Source of the DNA: Chamaea fasciata
Taxonomy: Eukaryota; Chordata; Aves; Passeriformes; Sylviidae
Direction: 5' to 3'
Length of the DNA stretch: 64,000 nucleotides
Assembly: GCA_029207755.1 (NCBI GenBank)
Contig: JARCOQ010000002.1
Location: 310,001-374,000, forward strand
Positions 1 through 10,925 of this stretch are shown here, one piece after another (within the stretch, counting starts at the first letter, position 1; every line of letters starts with the position of its first letter). A program made the position numbers and the translations under genes. The notes under the pieces were generated by a model. The model had not been told where the DNA came from and did no database searches. It saw only the letters and a list, made by a program, of their open reading frames with translations.

Positions 1-1638
1 GTGGTGCTTGGTGGGAATGGGATGTGATGACTGAGCAGAACCCTTTCAGTCTTGCATTCCCACTCTAGTGGGTCTCTCTGGTTTAAATCCGACAACTTTC
101 CCTGCTTGGATGTCTTGTCTGCTGTTCAGACTTCATTTTATTTCCAATTAAACACCCTGATGCAGCCAAAATGATTTTGTTCCTGCTTTGCAGTTCTCAC
201 AGATAGCGATCACACACACTGCTCAGCCAAGTTACATCCTTGCCCTTTCCTTCACTGCTTGGAGGCTTTGCCCAGGTTCTTTTCCCAGGTGCTTTCTGTG
301 ACTGTCCTTATCCTCCTCCTTTGTACCCAGTAACTTTGGAATGCCAGGTGATGTTGGTGAAGGGACACCGATCCCGGGAATTGCAGGGATGCCTTGTTTG
401 GATGGGGGGAGCACTGCTGTGGGCAGAGCTGGTGACCACGACCTCTGTGCCCCTGCTCCTCCTCCCTGATGCTGCGGGCAACCGAGTGGCTCCGGGGTGA
501 AGCTCCTTCGTTGTTAAATTCCTGCTGAATTCCGGGGGTTCTTTTCCTGCTGTGGAGGTGGGGTTTTAATCACGGACTCCATGATCTTAAAGGGCTTTTC
601 CAGCTTTAACCACTCCACGCTTCTGTGAATGCCCTGGAGCAGGTGAAATTTAAGGCTCTGGGAGAGAGGTTTCCCTGCTCCCTGACCCCGCAGCGGGACA
701 GGTGAGGGTGCTGGGGCTGTGCTCATCCCCCTCTGCCTCCCACTGAACTGCAGAACTGAGCGCCTGTCCTCTGGTTGCTCAGAGGCTTTGCCTCCCTTTA
801 AATTGGGATTTCCATCCCATCTCGGAGAAGAAGAGCTCAGGGCCACCCCAGAAAGCCTGGGGGAGAGCAGAATCAGGCCTAAAATAACTGTCTTGCTAAA
901 ATAAACCCCAGGCATCTATTTATAGCCAAACTTTCTTTCGAGTAGTGTAAAAAGCTTCAGCATCCAAACTGACTGGGAGAACAAGGCTAAATTCAGCAGA
1001 GCTGGGCTCCTCTGCATTCCAAGGACCACAACCAAAGGCAATAAATCTCCTTCCAAAACCACGGGGGATTGATTCTTAATCACTCCAAATACATTAAACA
1101 AGAAGAGGGAAAACTTAGCAGCTCCTCTTTACCAAGAATGCCAAAAAGGTCACGTAGGACCCGGTGTGGGTGTCCCTGTGGTGACACCCCACGTGGGGAG
1201 GGTGCTGGGGCTGGTGCTGAGCCCACCTGTGGGGCTGAGCCGGGCATGCTGCCCAGGTAACCCAGGCTCCCCTGCTGTGGGCTCATCCCCTTGCTCCCCT
1301 GATGTTCCTCCCCCAGCAGGAGCAAGATGGGAGGTGGGGAATCCAGCCTGTGCTTTGTGGCCATCAAGGTCCCCGCAGAGAGTATGGGGGACCCAGATGG
1401 ACAAAACCCCCCTCCCCATCCCTGCTGGCACAGGGAAAAACCTGAGGATGAGGAGGTCTACAGGTCCCTTATTAACCTCTCCCTTGCCCTGCTCCTGGAG
1501 CTGGGGATCAGATCGTGGGACAGACACAACTCGTGGCACCAAAGCCGACGAGACGCCTTTTCCGTCACCTGGGTGTTGGGATGCTTCTGAGATCCTTCCT
1601 GCCCCTCTTTTCTGACCTTTGTCCTTGTTTTTGCTCAG
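1..1638 (+). other. CHRDL2: CHRDL2 intron (upstream part), no exon recognised
   Basis: This stretch lies upstream of the first recognisable CHRDL2 exon and should be intron of that gene. I see no reading frame that resembles chordin-like protein, so the von Willebrand C domains of CHRDL2 must be encoded left of the window. A short CR1 3' tail lies at 573-611. The sequence before 1639 ends in a T-rich tract and CAG, a good splice acceptor. Confidence 0.7.
573..611 (+). repeat. CR1 LINE 3'-tail fragment
   Basis: The phrase GATCTTAAAGGGCTTTTCCA is typical of the 3' terminus of avian CR1 elements in sense orientation. Only about 40 bp are recognisable. Confidence 0.6.
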
Positions 1639-1821
1639 AAACCAGAGTCAAACCCACGGATGAAGCGGCCACCCCCCGGTGCGGCAGGGGCCCCAGCCGT
1701 GTCCTGGTGTACACGTTTGTGCCGCCGCGCTCCGAGGCCTCCAAGGAGGTCCTCAGGACCATGGCCATCGAGAAGGAGCTGGCAGAAGAGGTGGAAATCT
1801 ACAACTGGAAGCTGATTAAAG
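1639..1821 (+). CDS. CHRDL2: CHRDL2 third-from-last coding exon
   Basis: The exon starts after TTGCTCAG, completes a split codon with its first two bases, and ends at AAAG before GTGAGC. It encodes VLVYTFVPPRSEA, then a charged helix with AIEKELAEEVEIYNWKL. The reading frame stays open across 183 bases and joins cleanly in phase 1 to the next exon. Confidence 0.93.
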
Positions 1822-4800
1822 GTGAGCACCATTATGAAAGCAGACAGCGGAGCAGGAGATGTGTGTGGAAACCCGATGCTTTCCAAGCTTTGTTCAATTT
1901 TTCTGGCTTTTCTCGAGGTGCTCCACCCCTCGCGCGGTGAATCAAAACCTGCTGACAGCAGGCTGGCGTTTCTGACTCCCCCATTTCACACCCTTCTCAT
2001 GCATTCCATGCAGACCAGGGGCTGGAAACCACTTTTGGCCCCACTGACCTCACCATGAGCTGCAACACCATGTGGAGGCACAGCACACGGGCAGGCAGGA
2101 CAAGGGCTCTTGGGGCTGCTCCTCCAAACCTCCCTGCTCTCATGCCAAATGCACATGGAAAACAAACAAAATAATTGTTCTGGTGACTCTGTGGTTTTGC
2201 TTTTGCTCCTTTTTTCACAACCCAGTCCGCCTACAGTTAGAAAGCTGCTGCAAAGGTGCACACACGGGGGATGAATTGTCCCCAGCCCACTTTTCGGAGG
2301 GGTGGATTTGGATGCTCCTGTTGGTGTGTCCTCTGGAGGTCAAAGCACAGCAAATCCGCTGGCAAACGGCACCAATCTCCTGCTCTCTCCCCACACCTTC
2401 AGCTTTGCTCCTATGGACCAGGGACACCTGGACCAGTAGATATTTGTGCTATGTTTCTCTGCAGCCCAGGGAAGCATCCCAGTGCCCCATTCCTGAGTTT
2501 CCATTGGACATGCCCTACCCCAAAAGAGTTGAGCTCTTGAGGTTGGTTGCACCTTTTCTGTGGATACAGTGGCCCTTGGCCTGTGCCTGCTGGACACGTG
2601 CAGCCACTCGGGTCTCCTGGTGCATCCATGCTCCACATCACTCCCATGGGAGACCTCAGCCAGCTGCTGAGACCGGGCACACAGGGATAGCAGCCTGAGA
2701 AATTACCTCCAGAGGTGGAGCCCTGGTTGCCACCATGTTTCCATCCTGCCCCTGCCATCCTCCCTGGTGTTCCCCTGTCTCGGCGGGGCCTCCCTCACAA
2801 TGACACCTTGTAGCCGAGGACAGCTCTGAGCCCGCGCTGTCTGGGCCCCGCCGCTTCCTCCCCTCGCTCCTTGGCACCGGGCAGCACCCAAACCTTCTCG
2901 GCACCTTCCGAGGCCAAAAGCTTCACGTCTGCATGGAGCTCCCCAGCCCTGCCAGCCAGGGACAGGGGAGGCCCTTGTCCCTGAGGCCAACACAGCTCTT
3001 TTGCTTGGCAGAGTGAAGTGTTATTATTGGGAAAGAGCATGAGCTCACTCACATATGGATTCCACCTCTCCATGGTCCATCACTCTACCAACAGAGCAGC
3101 GTGTGTGGAGGAAAGAGGCTGCAAGTCACACCTGGACCTCGTCCATCTGCCTTTGTATGGGCTCACGATACCTACGTGGCCTCATCTATTTCTGGGCCAG
3201 GATGGTTTCCTCCACGAAGCAGGAGCCGGGAGGAGAAACCAGCACCATCTCCCAGCCAAAAGTTTCACCCAGCTGGCTGGTGGCGCACACCTGGCCTCCA
3301 GAAGAGTTGCAGTGAGGGCTTCCCCATCTTTTTAGGGGTCTGAACATCACCAGCAGGTTTGAAATTCAGCTTTCTGATGTTTTTGACCCGTTGTCCTCTC
3401 GATACAGGCCCTGTTAAGAAGTCCATCCACACCTTTCATACAAACCCCCTTTAAAGCACCAAGGATATGGTGGAGCACAAAGGTGGTGCGTGCCCCACAG
3501 CCCCAGCAGCTCGCTCCATCTCATCCCAAACGCTGCCAGGAAAGCTCCTGCCTGTTGGCTGGGGTGTGCCTGCCAGGAAATGGCATTGCCCTGTGCCAGC
3601 TCCATCCATCCTGCCTCTCTGCTGGTGAACTGTTCTTGTGCTGTCCTGATTGCTGCTGGAGCGTGGCCTGCGTTCCTGCAGTGCTCCCCAGCTCCTGGCA
3701 TGTGTCAGGAGTGACCATCCCGGGGCCAAAGGTCCCAGCCAGCTCTCTGAGAGCTCCTGGGAAGCACTATCTAGGTCGGTTGATTAAAAGATGTTTATCT
3801 CTTGTAGGTCTTGTTTAAAATATCCTCTTGGTTACTAATGTGCTGGAGAGTGCTTCATCAGCCCCGGGGACTGTAAGCACACCCTCCTGCTCCTTTCTAA
3901 GTATAGACCAGAGGAATTTATTGAACACTTGCGCCTTTCTTGCGTCAATAACAGTTTTTTTATCTCCATCCAGTATCTTCTTGTGTTACTGGTAGGACCC
4001 AACCCACAGAAAGGACTAATTAGTAGTTCAAATATGCATCTGTTTCTCTCTATGCCTTTGACTTCCTGAACTAATTTTCCACAGTTGATAACATCTCATT
4101 TATATGGATTGTGAGGCGCTTCCCCTTCATTACATACTCTTTTTATGTGTAATTGCTGCTGGGAATCAGGGAAAGTCTCTTAACCAAATAAGGGGGACCA
4201 CGTTGCCTCTCACATCTGCTGGCAGCAAGGGGCTGGATGCTCTGGGATGAGAGGTGGGGAAGGATATTCCAGGCATACCTGCCTGGTTTGTCATGCCCTG
4301 CAGGAGAACGGGAATATCATAACCCCTAATCCCACAGGAAGGTCACTTCCATTGCTACTTACAGGTTCTGGTTTGCACGGGTCAAACGTCTGAGTCAGGC
4401 ACCTCCACTGAGGGGACAACGCTGGCAGGGGCAGGAGCATCAATCTCTGCTGAGGTCACTTGTGGTTTTTCCTGTCCTGGTGCAATTGCAGTGCTGCTGA
4501 CAAAGAGACAGAAAACTTTGGTCCCTGGCTGCTTCCAGGAAAGGAAATCATCTGAGCATGGAGGGGTTTCTGCAGTCGGGGAACACAGGGGTCTGAGAGT
4601 GAGCAGAGGGGACAGGGATCCCAGCATCCCTTTCTTTCTTTTACAGTTTTTGGGGAGCTTGGAACTCCTGTAGGGCAAGATGCTTTCTGGAGCAACAAAA
4701 TCCTATTGCTTTCCTGCCTCATGGTGAAACATCCTGATTCAACAGGCAGTGACTGTTTTCACAGAACCATAGAATCTTAGAAAGGTTTGGCTTGGGAGGG

Positions 4801-7800
4801 AGCTTCAAGGCCACCCCATTCCACACCCCTGCTGTGGACAGGACACTTCCCACTGTCCCAGGTTGCTCCGGCCCGGCCTTGGACACTTCCAGGGGTGGGG
4901 CAGCCACAGCTTCTCTGGGCACCCTGTGCCAGGGCCTCGACACCCGCACAGGGAAGAATTTCCTCCTAATATCTAATCTGATACTTAAATGGGATGTCTC
5001 CTGGCCTTGGCCAGCCCTGGATTCATTCCCAGCTCCCACCAGGCCCTGGCAGCAGGTCCTGCACCAAACCAGGACCCCGGGGCAGACAGTGTCAGGAGGG
5101 GACAGAGAATCCAAAGCCATGGGAGCCTTGAGTTGGGCATCGCAGTATCTGATGCCCTGTGTCCCCCTCTGCAGGAATATTCCATCTGATCCAGACCAAG
5201 AAGATCAGCAAACAAGAATTCAAGCAAGAGGCACAAAACTTCAGGCTGATCACCAGGACAAACGAAGGTAGGGAGAGAAAAATCCCATTTCCTCACTCCT
5301 CCAGCACTCCCTGCCCCAACCAACCTCCTGATTTCCTGCTCTGCTCTGGCCATTCCAGCAGGGCTGTGTAAATCCCGGCATGGCGTGGGGCGCTGAACCG
5401 CAGGGAAAACACTTGTGCAAGTGTGGCTGGGCTGGGGCTGACCTGTCTTCACACCCATACGCAACACTCCTGATTAACAGCCGCATTTTCACTTTATGGT
5501 ATTGGAAAGGGCAGCCAGCTTTCTAAAAGTGGATGCACTCTCTTGTGAAATCCGGGGGTTTTGTCTCTCCAGGGCCCGCAAAACTGTTTGATTTTTATAT
5601 CTAATCCATCTGGTGCTCCTGGGAGCACGGGGGGAGAAAAAAAAAAAAAAAGGAATGGTGCAAGGGATTAGCAAATAAGTAAACTGTTGAAATGCTTTTA
5701 CAAATCACTCTGGATGTTCCGGGATGTGCGTAAACACGACAAAGAGCAGGAATGCCGGTGCACACGCTGGGAGTGCCTGCCTGGAGCGAAGCTGCCAGGC
5801 TGTTTCCTGCTGGCTGCCTCCTCGCCCGCCCGGCCGGGGTGGAGTCCGGTGGGACGGGTCGGGATCAGAGCCCTGCCCGCAGTGTCCAGCGCCCGTGGGA
5901 TATGGGGGCAGTCGGAGCAGCGCTGTCAGCACTCCCAGTGCCCCAGGCAGGCTGGGGGTTGTTCCCACCCCAATCCATTCGGGACAGCAGCTTTCGGCCA
6001 AACCCTGGGGGATTTTCCAGCCCCTGCTCCCGGGCTGGGGCTTCACACCCTGGTGGCGTCTCCGGCACAGCTCTTGCCAGAGTTCTCTTCTCCTCAGTCT
6101 GCCGTGACAAACAGCCCTGTTGTGAAACCATCCCACTGCCGTGGCCGCGAGTTCTAGGAAAGCTCTGACCGATGATTTCCTCAGAGCAGAGGACTAATTC
6201 AGCCAAAAACTGTTCCCTCCGCCCCCGGGGTGAGGACACCGGGGCTGCATAATCCGTGCTGGGATTGCCCTGAGGGAAGAGAACACCTGGAGGGAAAGCA
6301 CCTCCGGCCACCTCCTGCACATCTGGGGATTCTTTTGGGGAGAGGGGAGAGGGATTGGAACCCTTTGTCCTGGTCTGGGGGGCGGTTCACAGCTCCACAT
6401 TCGATTTGCTGGGAGTCTGCTGCTCCTTGGGGGATTCAGAGGGATTCCTTCTCCTTCTGCAGCAGGATTTTCCCCTGCCATGGGTGGCTGAGTGAAGACC
6501 CAAGGCTGAGGCAGCAGCAGAAAATGAAGAGAAATGGGAGGGGTTTGAGCAGCCCACCCCAAACAAGTGGGGCTGACAGGGGGGAGGAGAGAACCATACC
6601 TGCCCGTTCCCCATGACACTGAAATTTTGGCTTTCTGAGGTTGAGGCAGAGGACACATAAAATGCTTCTTACCCCAAGAAGCAGAAAGTCAGCCCAAATC
6701 TGAGACACACCGGGGAAGACACAGACCCAACAGCACCCTTTAAAGAGGTGGAGAGGGGGATTTATCCCTTTTCCTTTCAGCCTGTGCCGGTGTGGCCGTG
6801 TCCCTGCAGGCCCTCAGGGGAGGGGATTCCCTCACGGCCTGTGCGGCACCCCTGAGCCCACGCCTGTGCGGTTACCGCGTTGTGCGCCCCGTTGCGGGTT
6901 TGGAAAGGCTGCTGTAGGCATTGTCATCACCGATATTAATGCCTGAGGGACTGCCTGGGGGTTTCCCAGTAGGTTTTCCTTGGTTAATTAAACAAGAGGG
7001 CGGAGATGTGGGGTTTGGGGTTATAACTGTGAAGTGTTTAAGGCTCACCGGAAGGCCCGGGGGAGCTGCCGGACGCTTGAACCCGCTGAGGGCGAGAGGC
7101 CGTGGAGACTGAGGGGACAGACACGTGAGGGACAGGTGGAAGGGAGATTGTGATTGGCTGAAGGGACGCGCGGGCAGCGTACAAGCAGAAAGGTGATTGG
7201 CTGGAGGGACGCGCAGGCAGCGAATGAGCAGGATGGTGATTGGCTGGAGGGAAGCGCAGGCAGCGAATGAGCAGAAAGGTGATTGGCTGGAGGGACGCGT
7301 GGACAGCTGGGCCAGCCAATGGGTGCCCTTTCTGTTTAGCTCTGTTAGGCCTCAGTTGGGTTTGAGTTATGTCGGGTACAGATTAAAGGTACAAAAACCT
7401 TTCTGCAATAAACCGATCTCCTTCGGGTGCACGAGGGGCTCCGTGTCGCTTTGTTCCCCATTGCTGCGGGAGCGTTTTCCAGAAAAAGCCTTGTAAGTGC
7501 CATTGATTGTGCCGTTAATTGCATTGCAAGGGCAAGAGCCCCTCCAAGCACCATTTTAATCCCAAGACTACAAACCTTTGGCTGGGATCGCTGATGGGCT
7601 GCTCTGGGCACGGCCGGTGTTGTGGGCAGACCTCTCCCACAGCGAGGTCCTTGTGGAAGCTCCAGTGCCGAGGGTGCTACACGTGGGGAATTGTGCTTTC
7701 CTGCTCCGAGGCTGTTGCTAATGTGTGTCTGTCTTTGCTCATCCAGGTCACTGGAACATCTTCCGAGCCCAGACGTCGGAGCTGAGGATGACAGAAAGCC

Positions 7801-7826
7801 CAGAGAAGGAAACAAAGAACTTGTGA
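1639..7826 (+). CDS. CHRDL2: CHRDL2, chordin-like 2, 3' part (three last coding exons)
   Basis: Joined exons 1639-1821, 5175-5267 and 7747-7826 encode the C-terminal end of chordin-like 2, a secreted glycoprotein that binds BMPs outside the cell through cysteine-rich VWC domains. What is seen here is the cysteine-poor C-terminal region after the last VWC domain, including the runs EVEIYNWKLIKGIFHL and EGHWNIFRAQTSEL and a short basic and acidic tail before TGA at 7824-7826. These line up well with the C-terminus of mammalian CHRDL2 as I remember it. All introns are GT-AG, and the two inside the window are both phase 1. The gene converges tail to tail on POLD3, as in other vertebrates. The N-terminal exons are outside the window. 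CHRDL1 is the nearest alternative, but the neighbouring genes favour CHRDL2. Confidence 0.93.
1822..5174 (+). other. CHRDL2: CHRDL2 intron
   Basis: This is a GT-AG intron of about 3.35 kb. It holds one antisense CR1 copy near its 3' end (4757-4990) and nothing else that I can identify. Confidence 0.85.
4757..4990 (-). repeat. CR1 LINE 3' fragment, antisense
   Basis: It begins with CAGAACCATAGAATCTTAGA and runs through the typical reversed CR1 3' region (CCCAGGTTGCTCC, then a first-strand TCTCTGGGCACCCTG motif) to AATTTCCTCCTAATATCTAA. It ends about 185 bases before the next CHRDL2 exon. Confidence 0.88.
5175..5267 (+). CDS. CHRDL2: CHRDL2 penultimate coding exon
   Basis: The exon is flanked by CTCTGCAG and GTAGGG. 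Its 93 bases encode GIFHLIQTKKISKQEF followed by KQEAQNFRLITRTNE. Both ends are phase 1, so skipping this exon would keep the frame. Confidence 0.93.
7007..7460 (+). mobile_element. Endogenous-retrovirus-type LTR (probable), sense to CHRDL2
   Basis: The block starts TGTGGGG and ends CCCCA, giving the TG...CA ends expected of an LTR of about 450 bp. Just before it lies a purine-rich run, AACAAGAGGGCGGAGA, that resembles a polypurine tract. It then shows a U3-like part with four 43-bp direct repeats carrying inverted CCAAT boxes, a further CCAAT box at 7314-7319, a small hairpin, the poly(A) signal AATAAA at 7407-7412 and a U5-like tail of about 50 bp. No gag, pol or env frame is recognisable nearby, so this is either a solo LTR or a 5'-truncated provirus. 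The family is not identified and no target-site duplication could be confirmed. Confidence 0.65.
7151..7322 (+). repeat. Four 43-bp tandem repeats with CCAAT boxes
   Basis: TGATTGGCTG recurs at 7151, 7194, 7237 and 7280, exactly 43 bp apart, each followed by AGGGACGCG or a near copy. ATTGGCT is an inverted NF-Y (CCAAT) box. Direct repeats of this kind are common enhancers in retroviral U3 regions. Confidence 0.92.
7747..7826 (+). CDS. CHRDL2: CHRDL2 last coding exon with stop
   Basis: After CATCCAG the exon completes a glycine codon and encodes GHWNIFRAQTSELRMTESPE and a short lysine-rich end, with stop TGA at 7824-7826. The GHWN start and the AQT-EL spacing match the C-terminus of chordin-like 2. 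Confidence 0.93.
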
Positions 7827-8735
7827 AGCAAAGAACTTTTCCCCAACTATTGATCTATCTACACACAGACACACATACACATATATATGAACTCCAGAGC
7901 CGCGTTATTAAATAGACTGGCACTGCAATACAGGTTACACTAGTGGAAATTCCAGCAACTCCAGAGAACGATCCCAATCCATCGCAGCCACAGCCATGTA
8001 GGTGCCTCTCTCCAGCGGGAGGGTGCAGGAGGTCGGCCATCACCTCCCGCTATCCCAAAGAGGTTGGATGAGCAGAGGGAGGAGGGAGAGACGGCGGAGG
8101 GGTGAGCCCTGGTGCGACACGAGGAGGTGGGAGCCATCCCGGACACCCCGGCGTTCCCGAGGAGCATCAGGAGCGCACAGCAAGGCAGAACGTGACCGCG
8201 CCACTTACCAGCTGGAAAGATGACCTGCAAAGGAAGAAAAATCATCCTCCTTTCTTTCCTTGGAGCCCCTGGGATCTGCAAAGGGGTTTCTTGGGCTGAA
8301 TGCCCTCCAAGGGGTGTATTTTTTAAAATCTCTCTTCCAGCTGGGATGATTCTTTTCCCTTCTTTGCAGGTGAAAATGTAGGTTTTGGGAGGACCCACCT
8401 GCTGGCAGGGTCTGAGACCCTGAGCACTGCACTAAGGTCGCTACTCAGCATTTATTGTGCTATGTATTTATATCTATCCTATATAATATCTACGGGGCTG
8501 TATTCACAGGAGGGGCATCTCCCAAAGGGCAAACAGGATCATTTTGGCAGCGTGGGGAGGAGGGCGTGCAGCAGCATCACCTTCCCCCTGTCTGGAATCA
8601 GCTTTGGGGGATTTTCAGGTTGTTTTGGTACATGTATTTATCCCTGGATTCTTGTTTTATTCTGTTTTGATAAATCTATTTATTTGGAGATCCAACTCTG
8701 TCTGACAAATCTGATTAAAACGTCTTCTTGATTCA
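7827..8735 (+). other. CHRDL2: CHRDL2 3' UTR and poly(A) site
   Basis: Sequence downstream of the stop includes a CA/TA-rich tract (7858-7888) and AT-rich stretches. ATTAAA at 8714-8719 is a common variant poly(A) signal, followed by a T- and GT-rich region (about 8720-8755), so transcript cleavage near 8735 is likely. The exact end is inferred. Confidence 0.6.
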
Positions 8736-9539
8736 GCTTCCTGTGCTGGTTCTCCTTTCCCTGTAGGGGCTGTGTCAGTGCTTGGGGGCCCTGGTGGGGT
8801 CTGGTTCCCTTGCACTCACTCGGGCAACATCCTCAGGGTTTGGATGCAGAGAAATCCCACAGATGCTTTGCTCGTCCATGGGGGATCGTCCCTTCCCGTT
8901 TGCTTGTGGTCTGCTCGTGGCTCTGGGCTGAAAACAGAGCTCGGGGCTTGGGCCCGGAGCTGGCACTGCTCACCAGGGCCACACCATGGGGCTGAGCTGC
9001 CAAAGTTTATCCAGGAACTAAAAAATCCCCGTGAGGCTTTGAGCCTTAGGGGGGCTCCCCATGGCACCAGGGGAAGGGAGAGGGGCCAAGCCTCCTCCTT
9101 GCCCCGCGGCCGCCTGCATGGCTGTAGCTGCGTGTGGGCAGGGAGGATGCTGCCAGTCCTCGGGCAGAGCCCGACCCCTCACTGGTCAGCCTAATTAGCC
9201 GGCCCTCGTGTGATCTAATTGGGGCTGAGCCGAGGGCCAATTTGTGCTCATTTACCTGAAGTGGAGGCCTTTGGAATGAACCTGCTCCTGTGGGTTCACA
9301 GGGAAGGCTGGGAGGAAACCAGCACGAATTCTGCACTGCCTGGTCCCGGTGAGGTTTCCTGCAGGTATCTACAGGGTGCTGAGCCCTTACAGGCTGTTCT
9401 GGCACCATGGACACTAAGCCCAGACACACACAGACCTCGTGGGTGCAGTCCAGCTGAGTGCCTCACACAGAGAACCCCTCTGCCATGTCCAGGAGGGTGG
9501 TGGCTGCTGCTGGGTGCTCCGTGGCCAGGAGAAACCCTT

Positions 9540-9800
9540 TGGTGAGCAGTGACAGAGGAACCTGCACGGGTGCAGAGGAGGTTCAGGTTGGAAATCAGGG
9601 GAAATTCCTTCCCCCAAAGGGTCTGTCCAGCGCTGGCACCGCTGCCCAGGCCAGTGGTGAGTCCCCATCCCTGGGGGGATTTAAAGCTGTGTGGATGTGG
9701 CACTTGGGGACACGGGCCAGTGGTGGCTTTGCAGTGCTGGGGGAATGGTTGGGCTGGATGGAATCAGAGGGCTTTCCCAATCCAAACAATTCAGTCACTC
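9540..9800 (+). repeat. CR1 LINE 3' fragment, sense
   Basis: It carries the CR1 3' order: GGTTCAGGTTGGAAATCAGG, CTTCCCCCAAAGGG, GCACCGCTGCCCAGG, GATTTAAAGCTGTGTGGATG, then GGGCTTTCCCAATCCAAAC near the end. Confidence 0.9.
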
Positions 9801-10039
9801 TGTGCTTCCACGGATGTGGTCCCTGACATCCCTCCCTGAGTAATCCCTGCCCAGAGTGTGGTACACTGTGCTTGCAGAGAGCACCACGTGTCTGCAGTGA
9901 CCACAGAGCTGCCTCACCCCGCTTTCCAAAAACTCCTGCAGTGTGACGTGGCTTTTCCATCCTCCCCTGACACCCCCAGAGCAGAGGGGCATGGGGGGGT
10001 GGGAAAGACACCAGCTTCCCCCTGGCTTAGGGCTGTCAG

Positions 10040-10470
10040 AGACTTCCATTTCCCCGGGATTGTACAGGACCATCCTGCCGGGGCGCTGGGGACACGCGCA
10101 GGGGCCACACGGGCTCTGTCACAGCGCTGCCGGGGACACGGGGCTGTGACGGGGCGCAGGGACAGGCCGTGGGCCGGGTGGAGCTGCGGGCAGCGAGCAC
10201 TCCCTGCCGCGGTGCCGGAGATTCCCAGCGGTGCGCAGCCTTCCCGGGAGCCCGACCTCGGGCAGCGCCGAGAGGCCGCTCTCCCCGCGGGGCATCCCTG
10301 GGATTAACCCCTGTGATGGGATCAGCAGCCCCAGGGCAGGAGCCAGCGCCTCGCCGTCGGTGGCCTCGCCTTCCTCGCCCTCCTCCTCCTCCTCCCTGCG
10401 TGCGCTCCCTGCGCAGGCATCGCCCCGGCGAGACCCCGAGCTGTGAACGCGGGGTTGAGTCGGGGGCAGA
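10040..10470. promoter_or_regulatory. Orphan CpG island
   Basis: The region is very rich in G, C and CpG (for example GCGCGGGG-like and GCCGCGGTGCCGG runs), unlike its flanks. Several overlapping open frames exist on both strands, as expected of GC-rich DNA, but none resembles a protein I know. It could be the promoter of an unannotated noncoding transcript or simply a GC-rich patch. Confidence 0.5.
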
Positions 10471-10574
10471 GCTGCCGGCGCACCTTTCATCTCTCGCTGT
10501 GTTTGCACATCGATGAGCAGGGAGCAACCTCAGCCTGTGGCTGCAGAGACGGTCACGGGAGCGTGGAATTGCTT

Positions 10575-10925
10575 GGGTGGGAAAAGACCCTTTCACTCTC
10601 TCCAACGCCCCGACAGGAGGGGACAGCCAGGCGGGGTGGGGCTCTGCTCCCAGGGAACAGGGGCAGGACAAAGGAAACGGCCTGAAGCTGTGCTAAGGGA
10701 AGTTCAGGTTGGGTATTAGGGAAAATTTCTTCCCCTGAAAAGTTGCCCAGCTGTGGCACAGCTGCCCAGGGCAGTGGTGAAGTCCCCGTTCCTGGAGAGA
10801 TTTAAAAGCCATGTGGATGTGGCACCTGGGGACGTGGGTCAGTGGTGGCCCTGGCTGTGCTGGGTGCGCATTTGGACTCGTTGATCTTAAAAGTCCTCTC
10901 CAGCCTCGGTGATGCTGTGGCTCTG
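10575..10925 (+). repeat. CR1 LINE 3' fragment, sense
   Basis: It includes CGACAGGAGGGGACAGCC, CTCCCAGGGAACAGGGGCAG, GTTCAGGTTGGGTATTAGGG, GATTTAAAAGCCATGTGGAT and the terminal TTGATCTTAAAAGTCCTCTC. It is one of the longest CR1 copies here. Confidence 0.93.

Larger units (their letters stand above)
5268..7746 (+). other. CHRDL2: CHRDL2 last intron
   Basis: This is a GT-AG intron of about 2.5 kb. It contains a poly-A/poly-T type run at 5635-5652, a GC-rich stretch around 5750-6300 without a supported gene, and an LTR at about 7007-7460 in the same orientation as the gene. Confidence 0.85.

Noticed and set aside
6780..7006. Possible retroviral internal sequence before the LTR
   Set aside because: Only the purine-rich run next to the LTR is suggestive; no reading frame could be assigned to a retroviral gene with confidence.
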